A DNA stretch of 64,000 nucleotides from JBDOQU01 sp039839375 (GTDB taxonomy: Bacteria; Pseudomonadota; Alphaproteobacteria; DSM-16000; Inquilinaceae): positions 124,001-188,000 of the forward strand of contig NZ_JBDOQU010000006.1 in assembly GCF_039839375.1 (NCBI RefSeq), in the 5' to 3' direction. The position numbers and the translations under genes were made by a program. Below the pieces are notes generated by a model. That model saw nothing but the letters and a program-made list of their open reading frames with translations, had not been told where the DNA came from and made no database searches. Positions 26,418-34,581 of the stretch are shown one piece after another. Positions within the stretch are counted from its first letter, which is position 1. Each line of letters starts with the position of its first letter.

Positions 26418-27905
26418 TTAGAATCTCGGAATGTCGGGAAAGGCGGTCCGGCCCTTATGGACATGCATCCGCCCCAGTTCCGCGCAGCGATGCAAGGTCG
26501 GGAAGACCTTGCCGGGGTTGAGCAGCCCTTCCGGATCGAAGGCGCATTTCAGGCGCTGCTGCTGGTCCAGGTCGGCTTTTTCGAACTGGACTTCCATCAG
26601 GTCGCGCTTCTCAACGCCCACGCCATGTTCGCCGGTCAGCACGCCGCCGACCTCCACACACAGCCGGAGGATGTCCGCGCCGAACGCTTCGGCGGCCTCC
26701 AGCTCTCCCGGCTGGTTGGCGTCGTAGAGGATCAGCGGGTGGAGATTGCCGTCGCCGGCATGGAAGACGTTGGCGACGCGCAGCCCGTATTTCCCCGAAA
26801 GCTCCGCCATCCGCCGCAGCACATGGGGAAGCTGCTTCCGCGGGATGGTGCCATCCATGCAGTAATAATCCGGGCTGATCCGGCCGACCGCCGGGAAGGC
26901 CGCCTTCCGGCCTGCCCAGAAGCTCAGCCGCTCCTCCTCGCTCTCGCTGACGCGGATGGAGACGGCGCCGCAGGACCGGGCGATCGTCTCGACCTCCGCG
27001 ATCAGATGATCGACCTCCGCCTCCGGCCCGTCCAGTTCGCAGATCAGCAGCGATTCGACGTCCAGCGGGTAGCCCGCCCTGACGAAGGCTTCCGCCGCGT
27101 GGATCGCGGGGCGGTCCATCATCTCCAGCCCGCCGGGGATGATGCCGGCCCCGATGATCCGGGCGACGCATTCCCCGCCATCCTCGCTGGTCGGGAAGCC
27201 CAGCAGCAGGGCCCGCTGCGTGGCCGGGCGTTTCAGGATGCGCACCGTCACCTCGGTCACCACGCCCAGCAGCCCTTCCGATCCCGTCATCACGCCCAGA
27301 AGGTCGTAGCCTTCGGAATCCAGATGCTTGCCGCCCAGCCGGATCACGTCGCCATTGACCAGCACCATCTCGACGCCCAGCAGATTGTTGGTCGTCAGCC
27401 CGTATTTCAGGCAATGCACGCCGCCGGAATTCTCCGCGACATTGCCGCCGATCGAACAGGCGATCTGGCTGGACGGGTCGGGCGCGTAATAGAAGCCCTC
27501 GGCCGCCACCGCGTCCGTAATGCCCAGATTGGTGACACCCGGCTGCACACGCGCGCAGCGGTTGGCGTAATCGACCTCCAGCACGCGGTTGAATTTCCCG
27601 AGCCCCAGCAGCACGGCGTCGGCCAGCGGCAGCGCGCCGCCGGACAGGGAGGTGCCGGCCCCGCGCGGCACGACCCGAACGCCGTTCTCACTGCAATAGC
27701 GGAGGATTGCGGAAACCTGCTCCGTCGTCGAGGGCAGCACGACGATGAAGGGCATCTGGCGATAGGCGGTCAGCCCGTCGCTCTCATAGGCGCGCATCTC
27801 CGCCTCGTCGACGATCACGCCCTCTCCGGGCACGATGGCGCGCAATGCCTGGACGATCTCCTGCCGCCGCACGATCACGGCGGCGTCGGGCGTCGGCATC
27901 TTCAT
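26418..27905 (-). CDS. glcD: Glycolate oxidase FAD-linked catalytic subunit
   Basis: 495 residues from ATG 27905 (MKMPTPDAAV), which has GGAGAG seven bases upstream; a TTG eight codons earlier is less likely. The FAD-binding PCMH domain includes VVPRGAGTSLSGGALP and CSIGGNVAENSGGVHCLKYG. The C-terminal FAD-oxidase domain ends with TGEHGVGVEKRDLM and FDPEGLLNPGKVFP. GlcD oxidises glycolate (also D-lactate in some homologues) to glyoxylate. It is the first gene of the operon and lies behind a TGGT-N3-ACCA operator. Confidence 0.95.
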   Translation of the reverse strand: MKMPTPDAAVIVRRQEIVQALRAIVPGEGVIVDEAEMRAYESDGLTAYRQMPFIVVLPSTTEQVSAILRYCSENGVRVVPRGAGTSLSGGALPLADAVLLGLGKFNRVLEVDYANRCARVQPGVTNLGITDAVAAEGFYYAPDPSSQIACSIGGNVAENSGGVHCLKYGLTTNNLLGVEMVLVNGDVIRLGGKHLDSEGYDLLGVMTGSEGLLGVVTEVTVRILKRPATQRALLLGFPTSEDGGECVARIIGAGIIPGGLEMMDRPAIHAAEAFVRAGYPLDVESLLICELDGPEAEVDHLIAEVETIARSCGAVSIRVSESEEERLSFWAGRKAAFPAVGRISPDYYCMDGTIPRKQLPHVLRRMAELSGKYGLRVANVFHAGDGNLHPLILYDANQPGELEAAEAFGADILRLCVEVGGVLTGEHGVGVEKRDLMEVQFEKADLDQQQRLKCAFDPEGLLNPGKVFPTLHRCAELGRMHVHKGRTAFPDIPRF

Positions 27906-27930
27906 CGGACGTCTCTCCAACCCTCGCAAA

Positions 27931-27943
27931 GTGGTATTACCAC
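27931..27943. promoter_or_regulatory. GntR-type (GlcC/PdhR/LldR-like) operator upstream of glcD
   Basis: Perfect palindrome GTGGTATTACCAC, 25 bases from the glcD start. TGGT-N3-ACCA is the recognition pattern of the FadR-subfamily GntR regulators of lactate, pyruvate and glycolate genes. No such regulator is encoded in this window. Confidence 0.6.
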
Positions 27944-28004
27944 TCTATCGAAGAGCCCGCCCCTGTCGAGGAAAAATGAAGATTCCGGACATAGCCCGGA
28001 AACG

Positions 28005-28029
28005 AAAAACCGCGCCGGAAGGCGCGGTT
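28005..28029 (-). terminator. Intrinsic terminator of rpmJ
   Basis: Read leftward, AACCGCGCC/GGCGCGGTT (28021-28029 with 28008-28016) with a 4-base loop runs into a T-run (28009-28005). It lies about 50 bases after the rpmJ stop. Confidence 0.8.
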
Positions 28030-28076
28030 CGACGGTCATCACTGAGAAGACGCGGGAGCGAATCCCGCGCGGCGGA

Positions 28077-28202
28077 TCAGCCCTGGCGGACCTTGAACCG
28101 CGGGTTCTCCTTGTTGATGACGTAGACGCGGCCCTTGCGCCGGACGACGCGGCACGCGCGATGCCGGTTCTTCAGGCTCTTGAGCGAGTTGACGACCTTC
28201 AT
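28077..28202 (-). CDS. rpmJ: 50S ribosomal protein L36
   Basis: 41 codons translated by hand from ATG 28202: MKVVNSLKSLKNRHRACRVV, then RRKGRVYVINKENPRFKVRQ and a final G. This is the alphaproteobacterial form of L36, which has one Cys only and lacks the zinc-ribbon ligands of the classical C+ version. It is a stand-alone gene with a promoter at 28264-28292 and its own terminator. Being shorter than usual ORF cut-offs, it is easily missed. Confidence 0.95.
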   Translation of the reverse strand: MKVVNSLKSLKNRHRACRVVRRKGRVYVINKENPRFKVRQG

Positions 28203-28263
28203 GACACCCATCCATCAAAGACGGCCCCGAACGGGTGTCGAGGCCGGATCAAAAAGCGGCGGC

Positions 28264-28292
28264 AACGTAACTAGGGAGCCAGACGCTGTCAA
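28264..28292 (-). promoter_or_regulatory. Probable rpmJ promoter
   Basis: Read leftward: TTGACA (28292-28287), 17 bases, TACGTT (28269-28264). The -35 is consensus and the -10 moderate. It lies about 60 bases before the rpmJ ATG. Confidence 0.55.
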
Positions 28293-28318
28293 GCGCGGGA
28301 AAACGGGCTTCCGTGAGC

Positions 28319-29218
28319 CTAAGGCGCCAACGCGTAGAAACGATAGACCCGGAGCGCGCCGGCGTCGAAGGCGGCGACGCGGCGGAACCAGGATTCGGCT
28401 TCGGCGAGGATAAGCGCCTGCGTCTCGTCGTCGGCTTTGCCCCGCTGGGCGATGATCTCCGACAGCTTCTCCCAGGCGGTGACGATACGGTGCCGGTAAG
28501 CATCGGTCACGTCCTCCGCGATGCGGATGTCGAACAGGGCGCTTTCCAGCAGCTTCTTCGTCTGGGACACGGTCGCCGGATGGGCCGGCGGGGCCTCCCC
28601 CTTCAGCCAGCTTGTCACCGCCGGCCCCTTGGCGGCGCCGTCGGCCAGGACATAATCGGTGAACAGGAAATGCGCACGCGGCTTCAGCGCCTTCAGCACA
28701 TGGTCGATCATGCGGCGCTTGTCGCCGATCGTGAACATCAGTTCCTTCGAGAAGACGGCGTCGTAACGCTTGTCGAACTCTGGATCCTCGGGATCGAAGA
28801 GGCCGATCGGCGCCCGCTTCTCCAGCCCCGCCGCCGTCGAGCGGTGCATGCCGGCATGGGCCAGCACGGGATCGGCCTCCAGCCCCGTGATCCATGCGCC
28901 CGTGGTCAGCGCCATATGCCGCGACGCGCCGCCCAGCCCGGCGCCGAGGTCGAGCACACTCATACTCTCATCCAGGCCGAAGGGCTTGATCAGCGTCGGG
29001 ATCCAGTCGTCGCCGCCGGGCGTGTGGAAACCCTTGCCCCAGACCATCTCCACGATCTCTATCCGGGTCGCCGACCAATAGTCGGAATGGGGGCCGTCGG
29101 AGGGGCCGGGCTCATCCAGGCCGTCATCGCCGCCGCGCCGCCCCAGGCCGGAAAGGTCGTAACCTTCCCACCAGGCCTTCAAACGGGTCTTCCAGGGCAT
29201 TCCGATAGATGCGGTCAT
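28319..29218 (-). CDS. SAM-dependent methyltransferase
   Basis: 299 residues from ATG 29218 (MTASIGMPWKTRLKAWWEGY); a GTG 16 codons upstream is possible. The class-I Rossmann methyltransferase domain shows motif I VLDLGAGLGGASRHMA, the acidic residue in GLEADPVLA, and DAVFSKELMFTI further on. The layout resembles phosphoethanolamine- and sarcosine-type N-methyltransferases, but the substrate cannot be assigned. It lacks a signal peptide and should be cytosolic. It reads toward rpmJ but is separated by the rpmJ promoter. Confidence 0.88.
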   Translation of the reverse strand: MTASIGMPWKTRLKAWWEGYDLSGLGRRGGDDGLDEPGPSDGPHSDYWSATRIEIVEMVWGKGFHTPGGDDWIPTLIKPFGLDESMSVLDLGAGLGGASRHMALTTGAWITGLEADPVLAHAGMHRSTAAGLEKRAPIGLFDPEDPEFDKRYDAVFSKELMFTIGDKRRMIDHVLKALKPRAHFLFTDYVLADGAAKGPAVTSWLKGEAPPAHPATVSQTKKLLESALFDIRIAEDVTDAYRHRIVTAWEKLSEIIAQRGKADDETQALILAEAESWFRRVAAFDAGALRVYRFYALAP

Positions 29219-29382
29219 GCTGCGAGCGATGCCCTCGCCTTGGAGAAAAGGTCGCACAAAAGCCACGTTCAGGCGTTTCTTGGCCTTAGACGATCCTATG
29301 TTAAGGACCGGTTAAGCCCCATCCGTCAACGGAAACGGCGCTGGAACCCGGCGCCGCCTCCTTCGTTGTGAAAGGAACCGCC

Positions 29383-29454
29383 ATGCCACGGGACAGGCCG
29401 ACCCTCTTTTCTCACTTTTCTGTCGAAAGCCGGTCCCGACCCGGCGGTTCTTAA
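29383..29454 (+). CDS. Possible 23-residue small ORF
   Basis: ATG 29383 preceded by AAAGGAACCGCC, a good ribosome binding site. It encodes MPRDRPTLFSHFSVESRSRP followed by GGS. The same stretch can fold as nested stems (GAACCGCC with GGCGGTTC; CGGGAC with GTCCCG), so it might instead be a structured leader. No homologue is recognised; it is reported because of its start signal only. Confidence 0.25.
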   Translation: MPRDRPTLFSHFSVESRSRPGGS

Positions 29455-29513
29455 TTGTAAGTTAACCATATCCGCGCGACCCTGACACAACGCACCCCCG
29501 GGGCACTCGTTCT

Positions 29514-30098
29514 ATGATCTGCGGTCCGTCCGTCCGGCCCTTCCAGGCCAAGCAGTCCGTCCGGTCCGCCAGGACCAATGCACCGGTCAAGGTCGTCATC
29601 GTGGCTTGCGCCTCGCTCGCCTTGCTGGCGGCATGCGTCACCAAGCGCGTGCAGCCGCCGGCGGTCGACATGGCCCAGGTAAGGCTGGCCGGCGAACTGG
29701 GTGGGCTTCCGCCCAAACCGGATGGTAAACCGGCCGACCGGCCAGAGGGCTCCACGCTGGAGGTCGCCGCGCTGCCGCCGGAGGATGAGGCGGCGGCTAC
29801 AGGCGAACTGGCCCTGCAGCCCAGCCGGCCGGCCTCGGCGCTGATCGGCCTGAACGAGGAGGAGATGCGGGCTCGCTACGGCGACCCCACGCAGATCCTG
29901 GAGGCCCCACCGGGAATCCGGTGGCAGTATGGTGACGGTGCGCAGGGTTGCACGGTCCAGGTTTTCTTCTTCATGGAGGTCGCCACCCGCCAGATGCGGG
30001 TGCTCTCCTACGAGGTAACCGGTGATGGTGATGCCGCACAGTCTGAGCAACAATGTCTTGCCGATTTCACCGCCCAAACCGACCCCGAACGGGGGTAA
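29514..30098 (+). CDS. Predicted lipoprotein, BamE/SmpA-like C-terminal fold
   Basis: 194 residues. The hydrophobic stretch VVIVACASLALLAAC ends in a lipobox at Cys41, after a longer than usual N-terminus; a start nearer the hydrophobic segment is conceivable. The C-terminal half (LIGLNEEEMRARYGDPTQIL, then WQYGDGAQGCTVQVFFFM) has the pattern of BamE/SmpA-like domains. It overlaps the start of the response regulator by about 70 bases, so the two are probably cotranscribed, which suggests an envelope sensor link. Confidence 0.7.
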   Translation: MICGPSVRPFQAKQSVRSARTNAPVKVVIVACASLALLAACVTKRVQPPAVDMAQVRLAGELGGLPPKPDGKPADRPEGSTLEVAALPPEDEAAATGELALQPSRPASALIGLNEEEMRARYGDPTQILEAPPGIRWQYGDGAQGCTVQVFFFMEVATRQMRVLSYEVTGDGDAAQSEQQCLADFTAQTDPERG

Positions 30099-30840
30099 TG
30101 CCGGCCGCGTCGTCCTGATCGACGACGACGACCTGTTCCGGGAGGCGCTCGGCCTAAACCTGTCGGACGAAGGCTTCGACGTCCTGACGTTCGACCGCGG
30201 CCAGAAGGGCCTGGACTATTTCGCCTCCGGCGGCGCGGCCGATATCGTGCTGCTGGACTGGCGGATGCCCGAAGTGGACGGCATCAAGGTCCTGCACCGC
30301 CTGCGCGAAAGCGGCGTGGACGTGCCGGTCATCTTCCTGACCGTGCTGTCGGACCAGATCTACGAGGAAGCGGCGCTGGCCGGCGGCGCGATCGATTTCG
30401 TGGAGAAGTCGCGCAGCCTGTCGATCCTGCTGAAGCGGATGCAGCTTATCGTCGAGGGCCGGAAGGCGGCCGCCGGCGGCGCGTCGGCCCAGGCGGGCGC
30501 GCAGGGCGGCGCGCCGGTGCTGAAGATCGGCGACCTCGACCTGCTCCAGGAGGATTGCCGGGCGCAGTGGCGCGGCAAGCCCGTCGACCTGACTCTGACC
30601 GAGTTCAAGATCATCAACATGCTGGCGACGCGCGCCGGCCGGGACGTCTCCTACCGGGAGATCTACGATCTGGCGCGCGGGGCTGGATTCATCGCGGGCT
30701 ATGGCGATGTCGGCTACCGCTCCAACGTCCGCGCCTTCATCAAGCGCATCCGGCAGAAATTCCGGGCGATCGATCCGGATTTCGAGCAGGTCGAGAACTA
30801 TCCCGGCTTCGGCTATCGGTGGTTGGAACCGCATGACTGA
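30025..30840 (+). CDS. OmpR/PhoB-type response regulator
   Basis: 271 residues from ATG 30025, chosen because GAGG lies nine bases upstream; GTG 30022 and ATG 30031 are alternatives, and all overlap the lipoprotein gene. The receiver domain has the acidic pocket IDDDDL, phosphoacceptor Asp78 in VLLDWRMPEVDG, and IFLTVLSD. The conserved Lys is in FVEKSRSLS, where the usual KP pair is KS. The C-terminal winged helix shows LTLTEFKIINMLATRAGR and ends YPGFGYRWLEP. The sensor kinase gene overlaps its end by eight bases. Confidence 0.92.
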   Translation: MVMPHSLSNNVLPISPPKPTPNGGNAGRVVLIDDDDLFREALGLNLSDEGFDVLTFDRGQKGLDYFASGGAADIVLLDWRMPEVDGIKVLHRLRESGVDVPVIFLTVLSDQIYEEAALAGGAIDFVEKSRSLSILLKRMQLIVEGRKAAAGGASAQAGAQGGAPVLKIGDLDLLQEDCRAQWRGKPVDLTLTEFKIINMLATRAGRDVSYREIYDLARGAGFIAGYGDVGYRSNVRAFIKRIRQKFRAIDPDFEQVENYPGFGYRWLEPHD

Positions 30841-32374
30841 CGGCGGCCCCTACATACCCGCGCAAGGCGGCAGCGGCCTGGGCCGCTTCTTCCGCTCGCT
30901 CGCCCTTCGGCTGATCGTGCTGGTGGTGGTGTTCGTCGCCATGCCGATCCTGATCTATCAGCAGTTCGAAGCGGCGGACGAGGACAAGCAGACCCTGCTT
31001 CTGGACAGCGCGCAGCGCCAGGGGCAGTTGATTGCCGCCGCGCTGGGGCCGCGCCTGAAAAGCGCGTCGAACGGCATACCGGCCGACCTTTCCGACGATC
31101 TGGCGCTGCTGGCGGACGACGGGACGCGCATCCGGCTGCTGCTGCTGCCCAGCCGGGCGAGCGGGGTCAGCGGGTTCTTCTATGTCGCCTCCGCGCCACA
31201 GGTCAGCATCGGCTTCATGGATGCGGAGCGGGAGGAGCTGATGGCCCGCGGCATCCTCGACCGGCTGGCCATGAGCTGCGAGGGCGAGGTGCCGCTGGCG
31301 CTGCGTCTGGGCGGCCAGGAGGATGGCGGGGAGATCGTCACCTCGATCACGCCGATCAACACCGTCTTCGGCTGCTGGGCGGTCGTCACCTCCCAGGCCA
31401 CCGACGCCCTGCTGGGCACGTCGCTGGGTCAGGAATACTGGCAGACGCCGGAGATCAAGGCCGCGGCGCTGATCTATGTCGCGATGGCGATGCTGGCGCT
31501 GGCGATGTTCGTCGACATCTGGCGCAACCTGCGCCGGTTCGGCCGGCTGGCGCGGAAGATCGGCGTCAATGATGACGGCACCGTGCGCTTCGCCGCGCAG
31601 AACCGGCTGCCGGAACTGGACAGCGTGGCACAGGATTTCGACCGGCTGGTCGACCGGCTGCGGCGGTCGGCGGAGGATATCCGCCAGGCGGCGGAGGACA
31701 ACGCCCACGCCTTCAAGACCCCGATCGGCGTCATCCGCCAGTCGGTCGAGCCGCTGAAGCGGCTGATCGGGGAAGAACGGCGCGGCCGGCTGTCGATCGA
31801 GATGATCGAGCTGTCGGTCCACAAGCTGGACACTCTGGTGTCCGGCGCGCGGCGCATGGACGAGGCGACGGCCGACCTTGTCGACCCGACCATGCACGAG
31901 CTGGATTTGAGCAAGCTGATGACCCGGATGGTCAAGGGCGCGACGGCCGTCCATTCCACCCGCAACATCCATTTCGATGCGGAGCTGGAGCCGAACCTGA
32001 AGGTCCGTGCGACGGAGGACATGATCGAGACGATCGTGGAGAACATCCTCGACAACGCGGCTTCCTTCTCCCTCCCCGGCGGCTCGATCGAAATTCGCCT
32101 GCGCAAGCTGCGGGACAAGGCGGAGCTGACCATCCGCGACCACGGCCCCGGCGTCGCGCCGGAGAAGCTGGCCCGCATCTTCGAGCGGTACTACAGCGAC
32201 CGGCCGGCGATGGTGATGGCGGTCAACGCGCCCCTGCCCAGCGAGGAGACGCATTTCGGCATAGGGCTCTGGATCGTCCGGCAGAACGTGCTGGCGCTGG
32301 GCGGCGACGTGGCCGCGCTGAACCATGCCGATCGCGGACTGGTGGTGCGGGTCGCCCTGCCGCTGGCGCGCTAA
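30833..32374 (+). CDS. Sensor histidine kinase
   Basis: 513 residues from ATG 30833. Transmembrane helix 1 spans about residues 25-44 and helix 2 about 204-224, bounding a periplasmic sensor domain. A HAMP-like linker is followed by the phosphoacceptor box NAHAFKTPIGVIRQS with His292, slightly atypical (HAFKTP rather than HELK/RTP). The catalytic domain has the N box VENILDNAASFS, G1 DHGPGVAPEKLARIFERYY and G2 GIGLWIVRQN. It overlaps the response regulator by eight bases, so the two form a pair. The signal is unknown; a neighbouring lipoprotein suggests envelope status. Confidence 0.92.
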   Translation: MTDGGPYIPAQGGSGLGRFFRSLALRLIVLVVVFVAMPILIYQQFEAADEDKQTLLLDSAQRQGQLIAAALGPRLKSASNGIPADLSDDLALLADDGTRIRLLLLPSRASGVSGFFYVASAPQVSIGFMDAEREELMARGILDRLAMSCEGEVPLALRLGGQEDGGEIVTSITPINTVFGCWAVVTSQATDALLGTSLGQEYWQTPEIKAAALIYVAMAMLALAMFVDIWRNLRRFGRLARKIGVNDDGTVRFAAQNRLPELDSVAQDFDRLVDRLRRSAEDIRQAAEDNAHAFKTPIGVIRQSVEPLKRLIGEERRGRLSIEMIELSVHKLDTLVSGARRMDEATADLVDPTMHELDLSKLMTRMVKGATAVHSTRNIHFDAELEPNLKVRATEDMIETIVENILDNAASFSLPGGSIEIRLRKLRDKAELTIRDHGPGVAPEKLARIFERYYSDRPAMVMAVNAPLPSEETHFGIGLWIVRQNVLALGGDVAALNHADRGLVVRVALPLAR

Positions 32375-32467
32375 AGATGGGCCCCTGATAGTTAATTTTC
32401 GTTAACCCATCACAGCTTTGACACACCAGCAATTTCAATAAGTTGGCTATGCTTTTTTCGTGCCGTG

Positions 32468-32487
32468 AGGGTTCTTCGGTGAACCCT
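32468..32487 (+). promoter_or_regulatory. Hairpin in the leader of the 158-residue gene
   Basis: AGGGTTC (32468-32474) pairs perfectly with GAACCCT (32481-32487) around the loop TTCGGT, ending about 25 bases before the ATG. It has no T-run after it, so a stabilising or regulatory leader stem is more likely than a terminator. Confidence 0.35.
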
Positions 32488-32513
32488 CTGGCTGTTGAGA
32501 CGGAGCCAACGGC

Positions 32514-32990
32514 ATGTCCCTGAATATCGCCTCCTCGGCATCGGTCGGCTGTCCTGCCTCGGACGTGCCGGATGCGTTGCGCGCCGGTTCCCTGGACTGG
32601 ACGCTTCGCCTGCTGGGCTGCGCCAATCTTCAGGTGTCCCTGTTCCGTCTCAGGGTCCATGGCGTTTCGGCGGTCGCGACCCCGTCGGCGCGGACCCTGA
32701 TCGAAGAGCGCTTCGGCGCGGCCTTCACGATGGACTGGCGGGCCGATGGCTCCGCGGTGCTTCTGCTCGTCCGGACAAGCGAGACCGGGCAGACGGCGAC
32801 CCGCCGGGTTCTTGAAGAGGTGACCGATATGTTGCGGCAGCCATCCTGGCCGCACTACGCGGTCGTGGAGGTCGCCGGCATCCACAAAGCCTCATCGGAG
32901 GTCCTGGACTCCGGTGACGTGGTCGCCGAACTCTCCTCCGCTCCCCGAGCGTTCCTGGATGGCGCTTGCGCCGCCAACCATCCCACTTGA
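32514..32990 (+). CDS. Unknown 158-residue cytosolic protein
   Basis: 158 residues with no signal peptide, transmembrane segment or motif I recognise. The middle is mixed alpha/beta (LRLLGCANLQVSLFRLRVHG, then RTLIEERFGAAFTMDWRADG, and TRRVLEEVTDML). Coding is supported by codon use, an upstream GGAGCC and a clean terminator 10 bases after the stop. It stands alone between the two-component system and a sugar ABC operon. No function can be assigned. Confidence 0.65.
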   Translation: MSLNIASSASVGCPASDVPDALRAGSLDWTLRLLGCANLQVSLFRLRVHGVSAVATPSARTLIEERFGAAFTMDWRADGSAVLLLVRTSETGQTATRRVLEEVTDMLRQPSWPHYAVVEVAGIHKASSEVLDSGDVVAELSSAPRAFLDGACAANHPT

Positions 32991-32999
32991 CCTTCCCAA

Positions 33000-33038
33000 C
33001 CGGGCGTGACGGTGGCCGCCGTCATGCCCGGATTTTTT
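33000..33038 (+). terminator. Intrinsic terminator after the 158-residue gene
   Basis: 13-bp arms 33000-33012 and 33019-33031 (CCGGGCGTGACGG with CCGTCATGCCCGG, one G-U pair) enclose a 6-base loop and are followed by ATTTTTTAT. Confidence 0.85.
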
Positions 33039-33197
33039 ATCGGCGCCCTTCCGGACAATACCACCTCATGACCAGTGCGAGCAGCGACACGGGCGCAGTT
33101 GCGCTCGACATGAGCGCGCAACTATAGCGACGCGACCATAGATTGAAATTCCCCGTTAAATAGGCCATTGCGCCGCTGCCGCGGGCCGGCGGGTTGC

Positions 33198-33227
33198 TTG
33201 ACATTGCTTTTGGGAGCGCCGCACGAT
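33198..33227 (+). promoter_or_regulatory. Possible promoter of the sugar ABC operon
   Basis: Consensus TTGACA at 33198-33203, but the best -10 after 18 bases is only CACGAT (33222-33227). It lies 60 bases before the solute-binding protein gene. An imperfect hairpin (33097-33121, GTTGCGCTC/GAGCGCGCAAC) lies upstream. Confidence 0.3.
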
Positions 33228-33286
33228 CCCTCGTCGAATAATGCCGGACCGCCCCTTTGCATGACGTCCGGCGACCATAACAAGCA

Positions 33287-34573
33287 ATGGCGAACAGGGG
33301 GTTCCAATCCAGGAAACTTAGCGGCTGGCTCCGCGGCGCATCGCTCGTCGCCCTGGCGCTCGCCATCCCGGCGACCGCTTCGGCGCAATCGGGCGAACTG
33401 GTGATCGAGAGCTGGCGGAACGACGATCTGGCGATCTGGGAAGACGTCATCATCCCGGCGTTCAACGAACATTATCCCGATGTCGAAGTCACCTTCTCGC
33501 CCTCCGCGCCGGCGGAATACAACGCCGCGCTCAATGCCAAGCTGCAGGCCGGCACCGCCGGGGACCTGATCACCTGCCGGCCGTTCGACGCCTCCCTCGC
33601 CCTGTTCCAGCAGGGTCATCTGGCGTCGCTGAACGATCTGCCCGGCATGGAGAATTTCTCCGACGTGGCGAAGAGCGCCTGGGTGACCGACGACGGGTCG
33701 GACATCTTCTGCGTGCCGATGGCTTCGGTGATCCACGGCTTCCTCTACAATACGGAGATATTCGAGGAGTTGGGGCTGGAGGAACCGACGACGGTCGCGG
33801 AATTCCATGCCCTCCTGGACAAGGTCAAGGAAGACGGCACCTACACCCCGATGGCCATGGGCACCGCCGATCAATGGGAGGCCGCGACCATGGGCTTCCA
33901 GAATATCGGCCCGAACTACTGGGGCGGCGAGGAAGGCCGGCTGGCGCTGATCGCCGGGGAAGACAAGTTCACCGACCCCAACTACGTCGCCGTCTTCCAG
34001 GCGCTGGCGGAATGGGCGCCCTATCTGGGCGAGGGCTATACCGCCCAGACCTATCCGGATTCGCAGAACCTGTTCACGCTGGGCCGGGCGGCGGTCTACC
34101 CCGCCGGGTCGTGGGACATCTCCGTCTTCAACGAGCAGGCGCTGTTCGAGATGGGAGCCTTCCCGCCGCCGGTTCCGGAGGAAGGCGATGCCTGCTACAT
34201 CAGCGACCATACCGACATCGCGATGGGCATGAACACCGCCACCGACAACCCGGAAGCCGCCAAGGCCTTCCTGGAATGGATGACGACGGCGGAGTTCGCG
34301 TCGCTCTACGCCAACGCGCTGCCGGGCTTCTTCTCGCTGTCCAACCATGAGGTGACGCTGGAAGATCCGCTGGCCGCCGAATTCCAGAGCTGGCGCGGCG
34401 AGTGCGAATCGACCATCCGCAACTCCTATCAGATCCTCTCCCGTGGAGAGCCGAACCTGGAGAACGAGCTGTGGAACGTCAGCGCCCAGGTCATCAACGG
34501 CACCCTGACGCCCGAAGAGGCCGCCGAGCAGATCCAGACCGGCCTGGATAGCTGGTACACGCCGGCTGAGTAA
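33287..34573 (+). CDS. Sugar-type ABC transporter, periplasmic solute-binding protein
   Basis: 428 residues. A Sec signal peptide (GASLVALALAIPATASA, cleavage near residue 33) precedes a family-1 extracellular solute-binding fold: ELVIESWRNDDLAIWEDVII, GTAGDLITCRPFDASLALFQ and AVYPAGSWDISVFNEQALFE. Such proteins bind oligosaccharides, polyols or sugar phosphates; the specific ligand is not evident. It is the first gene of a three-gene importer operon and is separated from the permeases by a REP-like hairpin, as in malE-malF. Confidence 0.92.
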   Translation: MANRGFQSRKLSGWLRGASLVALALAIPATASAQSGELVIESWRNDDLAIWEDVIIPAFNEHYPDVEVTFSPSAPAEYNAALNAKLQAGTAGDLITCRPFDASLALFQQGHLASLNDLPGMENFSDVAKSAWVTDDGSDIFCVPMASVIHGFLYNTEIFEELGLEEPTTVAEFHALLDKVKEDGTYTPMAMGTADQWEAATMGFQNIGPNYWGGEEGRLALIAGEDKFTDPNYVAVFQALAEWAPYLGEGYTAQTYPDSQNLFTLGRAAVYPAGSWDISVFNEQALFEMGAFPPPVPEEGDACYISDHTDIAMGMNTATDNPEAAKAFLEWMTTAEFASLYANALPGFFSLSNHEVTLEDPLAAEFQSWRGECESTIRNSYQILSRGEPNLENELWNVSAQVINGTLTPEEAAEQIQTGLDSWYTPAE

Positions 34574-34581
34574 GCGACGGT

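Noticed and set aside
32418..32453. TTGACA...TATGCT as promoter of the 158-residue gene
   Set aside because: The spacing is 24 bases, too long for a sigma70 promoter.
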